A stretch of DNA of 64,000 nt from Paracyclopina nana (Eukaryota > Arthropoda > Copepoda > Cyclopoida > Cyclopettidae): the NCBI GenBank assembly GCA_019096065.1, contig JAGUCH010000007.1, positions 6,656,501 through 6,720,500 of the forward strand. The letters run 5' to 3'. Positions 56,857-64,000 of this stretch are shown here, one piece after another. The notes beneath the pieces are model-generated. The model was not told the DNA's origin. It searched no databases and was given only the letters and a program-made list of their open reading frames with translations. The position numbers and the translations under genes are program-made. Position 1 is the stretch's first letter. Each line of letters opens with the position of its first letter.

Positions 56857-59800
56857 TCATTTATATTTCACATCAATGATCTGGTTAAGAGTGGCTGACG
56901 CTTTCTCCCTTAAAGCTGTCAAAGAGTTGTTGTTGTTGAGCAGAGTCTCCAAGGACTGCTGCAACTTTCGCTGAGCTCTTTGAAGAGATGTTGGCTTTGC
57001 TCTTGTCAACTTTGACACCAAGTCCAGCCTTCTCACATTTCGGCGACAATACATTTGGGAGTCGTTCCGCATCAAACTGATCTTTTCAGGCCGAGTTTCA
57101 TCCATGGGGATAATGGCTATTTAGCATGAAAATAGAGTAAATTGAGTAAATAAAACGAAGAATTGGCTGTCGCACAATTGCAATTTCCGAGCCTCAACCT
57201 GTACAGAATGCGGCTCAGAAGTGAACAAATGGGCCGAATCGGCTGTAGCGCGATTGCAATTTCCGAGCCGCATTCTGTACAGAATGCAGCTCCGAAACTG
57301 TGAAGAAGTAAACAAATGGGCCGAATCGGCTATAGTACGGTTGCAATTTCCGACCCGCATTCTGTACAGAATGCGGCTCCGAATCTCTAAAGAAGTAAAC
57401 AAATGGACCGCATAAGCTGTAGCAAGGTTGCAATTTCCGAGCCTCAACCTGTACAGAATGCGGCTCCGAAACTCTAAAGAAGTAAAGAAATGGGCTGGAT
57501 CAGCTATAGTACGGTTGCAATTTCCGAGCCGCATCCTGTATTTTTAATAATCACTTATTTCTTACCTGACAAATAAGGGTTGAATCTGAAGTACTTGTCA
57601 TCTGGCAAGAAATCATGGAGGGTGTAGTGCACCATTTCTGTGTCAGTGGCTGATAATACCAATTTGGAGAACTTGTCTTTTAGGGACAAGTTCCCCTCTT
57701 CCAGGCAAGTTTCATAGGGGTCAATGAGCAGAGGTTCATACCTTCCACTCCCACAGCTGACCTAAATCATAAAAAGGTTGCATTTGATGATGTTTTACAA
57801 TCTGCTTTCAATTTGCCACGCTGAAAACACATGGAATATTTATTGAAATTCTTAAAAAGAGTCTTACTAGGCATTGCAATTTTTGCCCAGGCCACAAATG
57901 TTGAGACTCATGGAGTCCAATGTTGGCAGGGTTGTTGGCTATGAGGCCGCCATCTTGGAACACAAAACCTTTGGTGGAGAAGTCATCGAAGAATCCTGGA
58001 GCTGAGCTGGAAGCTCTCACAGCCTCCCAAACCTTGAACCTGGACGATCCTCTGAAGCTGGATGTGGACAGGTGAGGCAGGGTGTAGTTTCTGAAAATGT
58101 ATGGGGTCACACTGTGCCTTGAAGAGCTCATGATGGCCGAGACAAAGGCCACTTTGGGGCAGTCAGGGTCCCTCAGGGTGGAGGCCATTTCCAGGTCACC
58201 AGTGAACCTCTTCAGGATGCTTTCATACTTGGAAGTGTCATAGTAAGCCTGACACTTGACAATCCCAGTCACAGCCTTGATGTAGGTTTGCTTGAACACC
58301 TCAGCACCAAGCTCTTCATACAGCTTGAACACTTCATCCACTGTCATCCTGTGGAAGGCCAACAGGGCCACAATGATGCTGCCAGTGCACAGTGGGTCCC
58401 GTTGAAGCATTTTCCTCCATTTCTGATTTTTCGTCAAATCGGCAGTGCATTAGCAAAGCCCCTAAATGACTGTAAAACTCGAACTTTAACTCTTTCTAGC
58501 AAAGTCTTACGCACATCCACGCACTTTTTTTACAATCCAACCCTGTTCATATTACTTTTTCTCTAATTTGACAGTGTTATAGGTTGGACAACCTTGGACA
58601 AATTAAGTTCTGCTAATATTTGGTTTAGTTTTAAAGAAGAGTCATCTTTTTGGGTCAATTTTGACACTTATTTTAAATGAAATCCTGTTCTCTTGAGGCC
58701 TAAAATACTTAAACTAACTCTAATTAAAGGCTTCAACAAAAAAATTATAGTTCTAATGGAACAGTAGAAGCTTGTAGCCACTTTTTGACATTTCTTTTTT
58801 CTTAGACTTTTTTAGCAAATTCGGGATGCTTCTCAAAAATGATCTTCAATTCACAAATCGAATTGAATTTAGAGCCTTTTAAATGGCCATTTCTGATCAC
58901 CAAGAACCCATAGGAACTATTATAAGATAAAAAAGTGTTTGAAACTGGATTTCATAATTTAGCTGAAATGGAGAAATAAGGGTCTCCGTGGCCCACTGTG
59001 CAGTGCTCACTCCAATCATGTAGTCAAACAGCTCATGAATTTTCTTCCCAGTCTTCCTTTCGAGCTCTCTAAAAAAATTTGAAGTTATCCTTTTTTAATC
59101 ATTTTTGTATTACTTTTACAGGATGCGGCGCCGAAATTGCAACCGCGCCACAGCCAATTCGGCCCTTTATTATACAAAAATGATTAAAAAAGGATAATTT
59201 TATCTCTGAAGAAGTAAATAAATGGGCCGAATCGGCTGTAGCGCGGTTGCAATTTCGGCGCCGTATTCTGTATTTTTAAGAGCAGCCCGCTGCGTGTGCA
59301 TTTTCTGAGCCGCAACCTGTATTTTGCAAAAAATGAGGAATAACTGACACTGAAATGTCATTTGTTTTGAAAACCGGTTTGTTATGAAAAAAGTTGAGAT
59401 CAGCTGATGTTTGTTTACCTCAACACCTCAAGAGCAATGACCCCCTTCATGCCACCGCCATCTATGGACAAAATTCTGACTCCTCTGGAAGCATTCAGCT
59501 TTGGATGGTGTCCAAGCCTTGCTAGGACTTCTGAAGTCAACTCAAGCAACTGGGGATGAGCTCTCTGCAGTCTCAAGACCAGTTGTGCAGATTTTCTGTT
59601 GGCCAGAAATCTGGCCACTGGGAACTCCTGTAAATGCCTGTTAAATTGCTCCAGGTGGAACTGAATGGACTCCACATTTCCACTTTCCAATTGAAGCCTA
59701 TTCAAATATTGCATTGTGCTCTCATCAATTGATTCCTGGGACTTGTACACTTTCTGAAGCTTCAATTTTTCACGCTTCTCTATGAATTTGGGCCTTAATG

Positions 59801-60342
59801 CACCAATTTCACTACTACTTGACACAGACTGCAAAAACACCAAAAAAATTTCTTTTTGCCCTTTATTGACTTTTAAAAAATACCTTTTGCTGCTGTCTGA
59901 CAACTTTCCAGATATTTTCACTGGTGAAGAAGTCCTTCATCATATTGGCCACATAAGCAGTCATTTGCTGGGACAAAATCAATTTCCTAGTTTGGATTTC
60001 GTCCAATTCCTGAGCTTCCAGTTTTTTGAGCAATTCCTGGCCCTCAAATTTGCCCTTGTTGACTAAAGCTTGAAGATGACTTGCCCATTTTTGGTAGCAG
60101 GGCAGGAGAATCCTCTCGAGAAGCTCCCTGTTTTTGGCCACTTTTTCGGGGTTGTAATTGGCCCAAAAGAGCATTTTGGCGTTGTGAACATGCTTCGAGA
60201 TCCACATGTTATTGACTGAACTGAAATCCAAGGCTACAACGCAAAAAACAGACAATAATAATTCTGGAGGCTCGACTTTGTTACGCAACAGAAACAGGAT
60301 TTGGCAACTGTCAGTACAACCTGCCCAGCTGTATATACCCAT
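56857..60342 (-). CDS. PNPLA8: Calcium-independent phospholipase A2-gamma-like (PNPLA8 type), active site interrupted
   Basis: Model on minus: exons 60342-60285 (tentative), 60233-59884, 59828-59419, 59068-57868 (containing a 613-bp insertion), 57761-57566 and 57116-56857. Leaving out the insertion and one 5-bp duplicate gives an in-phase 618-aa frame. The patatin domain begins with RILSIDGGGMKGVIALEVL (the oxyanion-hole motif). The dyad Asp lies in QDGGLIANNPA. C-terminal segments GSGRYE, SATDTEMVH and YFRFNPYLS are those of the iPLA2-gamma group, which releases fatty acids from phospholipids at mitochondria and peroxisomes. The nucleophile motif GVSTG is split: GVST lies at about 59010 and the rest at 58387. 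Introns with 51, 55 and 106 nt are host-like. The surrounding exons show no other lesion, so the interruption looks recent. The N-terminal exon is the least certain part. Confidence 0.85.
57117..57565. repeat. About 85-bp tandem repeat in the last phospholipase intron
   Basis: Four to five units, each with GTTGCAATTTCCGAGCC, TGTACAGAATGCGGCTC and AAACAAATGGGCCG. Each unit also holds an internal inverted pair around CTGTACAG. The same sequence forms a palindrome in another intron of this gene at 59117-59272. Confidence 0.75.
58388..59000. mobile_element. 613-bp insertion with CACAGTGGG ends and 5-bp TSD (Transib/RAG-like)
   Basis: On plus: CAGTG duplicated at 58383-58387 and 59001-59005; ends CACAGTGGGTCCCG and, reversed from the right, CACAGTGGGCCACG. 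The first seven bases, CACAGTG, equal the heptamer of V(D)J recombination signals. A 5-bp duplication is what RAG and Transib transposases make. No open frame of note, so it is non-autonomous. It lies exactly within the codons for the catalytic GVSTG of the phospholipase gene. CACTA-type elements also start CAC but make 2-3 bp duplications. The superfamily call is inference from ends and TSD. Confidence 0.75.
59117..59272. repeat. Palindromic MITE, GGATGCGGCGCCGAAATTGC arms
   Basis: TACAGGATGCGGCGCCG... pairs with ...CGGCGCCGTATTCTGTA. A flanking pair, TTATCCTTTTTTAATC and GATTAAAAAAGGATAA, is nested with it. It lies in the intron between phospholipase exons 3 and 4 and is the likely source of the tandem units at 57117-57565. 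Confidence 0.65.
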
Positions 60343-60349
60343 GTAGACA

Positions 60350-61570
60350 AAAAAGTGGATTTTTACTGGGAGTGTGGGCTGAGTGTACCTTTTTCAGGCC
60401 CATATACTGTGAAATAACTGCGAATGTGTGTCAAGCCCAAAAATGCACAACTAAAGCTGATTTCTGCCGTTTTGCTGCTTTTCTGCGTAGCATGAAGCTG
60501 AGAATGACCTTGTAGATAAAGTAAAAATTCAACATAATGGAAAAACAATGAAAAAATTATTCTTATATACTGTAATACGATTTCCTCTTGTTATAATTCA
60601 GTTTTCCGACTCGGAAATTAAAAATGGAAAAACACTCTTAAAATTACAGCCCTCGCAGGCTCGGGCTAGTAAAGCTGCATTCGAGTTATCCCATTTTACA
60701 ATCCTCGCTCAGCTATATAATGACCCAGCTCGAAATAAATAACTATTAAGCCACTTTTCATTAACTTTTTATACTTTTTTATTAAAATTATAATTGTAAG
60801 ATTTTCAATACTCAATAATAGATTTTTTCCGTTAAGAAATAGTTTTTTAAGCAAAAGTCATGAAAATCTTGCCAAGTCACACAATCCAATTTTAAATATT
60901 GCATTTATGAGAAAATGGAGGCAAAATTGATCAAGCAAAAATGTGATTTGGTAATTAGCAGGGTGAAAGTTGCATGGTGACGAGAATCTCATCAAGATGT
61001 CATCCACCAAGTCCTTTCCAATAATAGTAATATCAAGTCCATTATCGTTGTAAATGGCTTCTTCCCTTCTCCCCATTTTAGCCGTCAAGTGCACAAAAAG
61101 GTGAAACTGGTTGCGCAACAGCAGCTGCGAGCAAAGCAAAAAAATCCGCGAACTATTTTCTCTCTCATTTTCCTTGTTTTGATTCTCAGCGCTGCTCGGC
61201 GGAGGAATTTCCAAAGATGCGAAATTGGAAAGTAGTGCTTTGAGCGGCTGTTTACCGCGGAGTGCATCAGTGGTATAGTGAAAAGAGCTGCTTTCTCAAG
61301 AAGCAAATCTTCCCTTCTGAGGCCGCCAGAGATGATTGTGAGGCCATCCTCAGGATTGGTCGCTTCTCCTCTCCATGCTTTGTTGGCCAACCAGAACTCT
61401 CTCCTCCCCAAAGGAAGAAAAGTATCCAGGATTCCATTAGACCTCACTCTTTCTTCTTCAGCCTTTTTTGTGGTGCATGTGTGCCAAGAAATCTTTGATA
61501 GATCCTCTGGAGGAAAGATTGATTCCACCAGAATGCTATTGAAAAAGATCCACCAGTTTGCATGTCTCAG
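60350..61570. other. Region upstream of the phospholipase gene
   Basis: Presumed promoter and 5' UTR of the minus-strand phospholipase gene. A moderately GC-rich patch lies near 61180-61270. Open minus frames at 60858-61214 and 61085-61528 have no recognisable motif and overlap each other. One could hold an upstream exon, but no phase-compatible donor stands out. Confidence 0.35.
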
Positions 61571-61589
61571 TAGTCCAAAGTAATTAAGG

Positions 61590-62315
61590 CTCAGTAGCCA
61601 AGTCTCAGTTATGAAGGCTCAGCAGCTCAGTCTCAGTTATGAAGGCTCAGCAGCTCAGTCTCAGGAACAGAGTCCAAGTTTACAAGTCCAAGCTGAGAAG
61701 TCCAGTCTCAGTGGCTAAGTCTAATTTGTCTAGTCTCAGTATTCTAGTCTCAGTGGATCAGTCTAAGTAGCCCAGTCACTTCAAGTTGTCCAGTTAAAAT
61801 AATCCAGACTCAGTAGCTAAGTCTTAGTGATCCAGTCACTTAGAGTCGTCCACTTTCAAAAATCCAGTCTCAGTAATCCAGTCTCAGTAAATCAGTCTCA
61901 GTAATCCAGCCTCAGTTATCCAGTCTCAGTAATCCAGTCTTGTTAGTCCAGCCTCAGTTATCCAGTCTCAGTAATCCAGTCTCAGTAATCCAGTCTCAGT
62001 AATCCAGTCTCAGCAATCCAGTCTCAGTAATCCAGTCTCAGTAGTTCAGTCTCAGTAATCCAGTCTCAGCAATCTAGTCTCAGTAATCCAGTCTCAGTAG
62101 TTCAGTCTCAGTAATCCAATCTTAGTAGTTCAGTCTCAGTAATCCAGTCTCAGTAGTTCAGTCTCAGCAATCCAGTCTCAGTAATCCAGTCTCAGCAATC
62201 TAGTCTCAGTAATCCAGTCTCAGTAGTTCAATCTCAGTAATCCAATCTTAGTAGTTCAGTCTCTGTAGTCCAGTCTCAGCAATCCAATATAAGTTGTCCA
62301 GTCTCAGTAATTGCT
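61590..62315 (+). repeat. 14-bp minisatellite, CAGTCTCAGTAATC
   Basis: About 50 units of CAGTCTCAGTAATC with variants (AGTAGTT, AGCAATC, TTAGT). The left part is more diverged (CTCAGTTATGAAGG, TCCAAGTTTACAAG). A higher-order pattern is visible at 62030-62240, where AGTAGTTCAGTCTCAG and AGCAATCTAGTCTCAG alternate. Confidence 0.85.
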
Positions 62316-62319
62316 AATA

Positions 62320-63760
62320 GAATTGCTTGAATTGCTTGCTCCCTCACTTGTTTGTGATTTAGTGTCATTTTCAAGTGTTTTTTCTGCTGTAAGAAAGCAT
62401 TTCAGTAAATGGCTTCTTCCCCTCTCTCTCTCTCTGTGTTGCTGCTATTGCCACCATTCTCAGATGCTGAAAGTGTTCTGACATCTAAATGTGGTTGTAG
62501 ATCTTGCACTCACTCCCCAGTTTTTGTGGGAAAATGCAGGAGCTTTCTTCTGGCTCCAAAAGATGCCAATTGAGAGCTGGGAGGGGAAAACACAGATTGA
62601 AGAGCAACAGCTGCATAGAAGAACTACAATACGTAGTATGCCATCATGTAGCAATAAAGAAAAGCAAGGGGCTCTTACGCAGCCATAAAATCCATGCTCA
62701 ATAGCACTTTTCACTCTTTTGCTCAATTATTGAGGGAGAACACGTCCATTTTGAAAAAAGCTGCTCTGATATAGTGCAGCAACAAAAGATTGATGACATT
62801 ACTGAGCTCACATGCAACATTGTGTGTCCTTTGATACTAATTTCCATTTCTTTCTCACATTTGCTTTCATAATGATGTCATCTATATAGTACGTACTTTA
62901 TATTCCCATCTTACATGATTTCAGTTTTGAAGACTGAAAGCCAAATGGAAAGCTGAGCATCGAGTCTCATTAAAAGACCATTTGATTTGGAGACATGAGC
63001 AAGCCAAAAAACTGTATCTTACGGCCAAAGTTAAAAGTGCGTCAAAAATAAGTATCGCAAGAAAAGAAAGCAAGATGCATAGATGAACAGCACATTAATG
63101 TTACATCACACTTAACCCATCATTATCCTGATGGAGTCCATAACGTTACATGTTGATTGGAAAGTAGAAAGCTTTCACAGCTTGATGTATCGTTCGCCTT
63201 GAGTTGTACTAGTACAGTTGGCAACCATTCATTTATGGGAAGCAGCTATCTGCACACACACACTAGCTGCACAAAAGATGGATTATGTCAACCTTAATGA
63301 CATGCTAGTAGTAGTGCTCTGTGAATACAGTGTGCACTGGCGATCAGATGACCCCAAATCCTCCTGAGATTTTCGATCCCTCCTCTGAGAATGTCCACAG
63401 AAGCTCATAAATTTGGAATGTCCTCCCTTTAAAAAGGCTTTTTCAATTTCAAACGCACACAGAAAGAATGCGTAATGGCATCATTTTCTGATCAGTATCC
63501 ATTGAATTTGAATGCCATCGATTTACCATATATCTGAATACAGGCTTTGACGATACTTCACTTCTTCGATGTAAGCTGGTACATTCTTATGGCTTGGCGC
63601 CTCTTCCAAATCAAATGGCAGACTAATGCGACTCAATGTCCAGCTTGCCATTTGGTATTCAGTCTGGAAGACTGAAAGGCGTCAAAATGTACTATTCAAA
63701 TTCTTCGTTCGCAGTATTCATTGAATGTATTTTCAACTCGATTGCTTTTTGATCATGACT
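62320..63760. other. Intergenic sequence before the right-edge gene
   Basis: No gene is supported. Two TTCAGTTT/AAACTGAA units are present, near 62922-63060 and 63590-63690, the second in inverted orientation. Confidence 0.45.
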
Positions 63761-63771
63761 TTCAGCTGTGT

Positions 63772-64000
63772 ATGGCGAAGCCTTTAAAAGTTGAGAAGAA
63801 GACCACATCTCCCTTGGAGCTTCCCAAGGGAGCTTTGAAGCTTTCCAAAGCCGCCTTGACAATAGATTTCCTCTGGAAAAAGAAAGGATCAAAGACTTTG
63901 TCCAAAAGGGGATTCATGGAAAGTCTACCAACAAAAGATCCTGATTTCTTCAGCCTACTACAGCCACCAGATCTCTATCAGGTTGACCCTCAGGCCAGTA
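63772..64000 (+). CDS. Start of an unidentified gene, cut by the window end
   Basis: A TTTGATCATGACTTTCAG acceptor ends near 63765. ATG at 63772 opens a frame that runs to the edge (76 codons) with no stop. It begins MAKPLKVEKKTTSPLELPKG and continues with SKAALTIDFLWKKKGSK and SLPTKDPDFFSLLQPPDLY. The N-terminus is Lys-rich, with no signal peptide. Composition and the acceptor support a real exon. I do not recognise the family. Confidence 0.55.
   Translation, partial: MAKPLKVEKKTTSPLELPKGALKLSKAALTIDFLWKKKGSKTLSKRGFMESLPTKDPDFFSLLQPPDLYQVDPQAS

Noticed and set aside
57121-57534. 137-codon minus frame with repeated peptide units
   Set aside because: A translation of the tandem repeat in the last phospholipase intron. 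The repeat length lets frames stay open, and the splice junctions on both sides remove it.
57808-58437. Taking the frame starting at 58437 as the real start of the phospholipase domain exon
   Set aside because: Its first 15 or so codons translate the inserted CACAGTGGG element. Family sequence begins only after the 5-bp duplicate.
61085-61528. 147-codon minus frame as a phospholipase N-terminal exon
   Set aside because: Overlaps another open frame and shows no targeting sequence or phase-compatible donor to the 60233 acceptor. The short exon at 60342-60285 fits better.
61590-62315. CRISPR-like array
   Set aside because: The 14-bp units are contiguous with no unique spacers; this is a eukaryotic minisatellite.

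Overview
The window looks like nuclear DNA of an invertebrate animal, most likely an arthropod and possibly a small crustacean. Genes have spliceosomal GT-AG introns, the shortest about 50-58 nt. Intergenic DNA is AT-rich and full of fold-back DNA elements. There is a MECOM/PRDM16 (hamlet) orthologue, a PNPLA8-type phospholipase, an apolipoprotein-D-like lipocalin and secreted Tyr/Gly-rich prepropeptides. The species call is inference. Gene models were built by reading splice sites and checking codon phase by hand; no database search was run.

Layout. 0.9-3.2 kb: two related prepropeptide genes on +, with a shared promoter block. 4.3-6.3 kb: a lipocalin gene on -. 6.3-13.4 kb: no protein gene seen; several fold-back elements, one with a clean 9-bp target duplication. 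13.9-25.4 kb: a five-exon PRDM gene (906 aa) on +, whose last intron is a tandem array of decoy 3' splice sites. 25.4-37.7 kb: 3' UTR, then a gene-poor stretch of dispersed repeats. 37.7-51.6 kb: a 13.9-kb Ty3/gypsy-class LTR element inserted at TATATA, with identical 231-bp LTRs. 51.6-56.8 kb: no gene seen. 56.9-60.3 kb: the PNPLA8-type gene on -, with its catalytic GxSxG codons split by a 613-bp element that has RAG/Transib-like ends. 61.6-62.3 kb: a minisatellite. 63.8-64.0 kb: the first part of another gene on +.

The LTR element is the most unusual object. After gag and pol, which join through a TTTAAAC -1 frameshift site, it carries two sense membrane-protein genes. One has the cysteine and tryptophan layout of a C-type lectin-like domain; the other has a coiled-coil ectodomain. 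Beyond them is an antisense block of three genes, at least two with ordinary 53-56 nt introns. This amounts to a retrovirus-like element with two surface proteins and an oppositely transcribed accessory cassette. Identical LTRs indicate recent insertion, yet pol has five single-base frame steps at short homopolymers; these may be sequence errors rather than decay.

Other main observations are the Transib/RAG-like insertion in the phospholipase active site, the decoy splice-acceptor array in the PRDM gene, and a copied lipocalin exon inside a prepropeptide intron.
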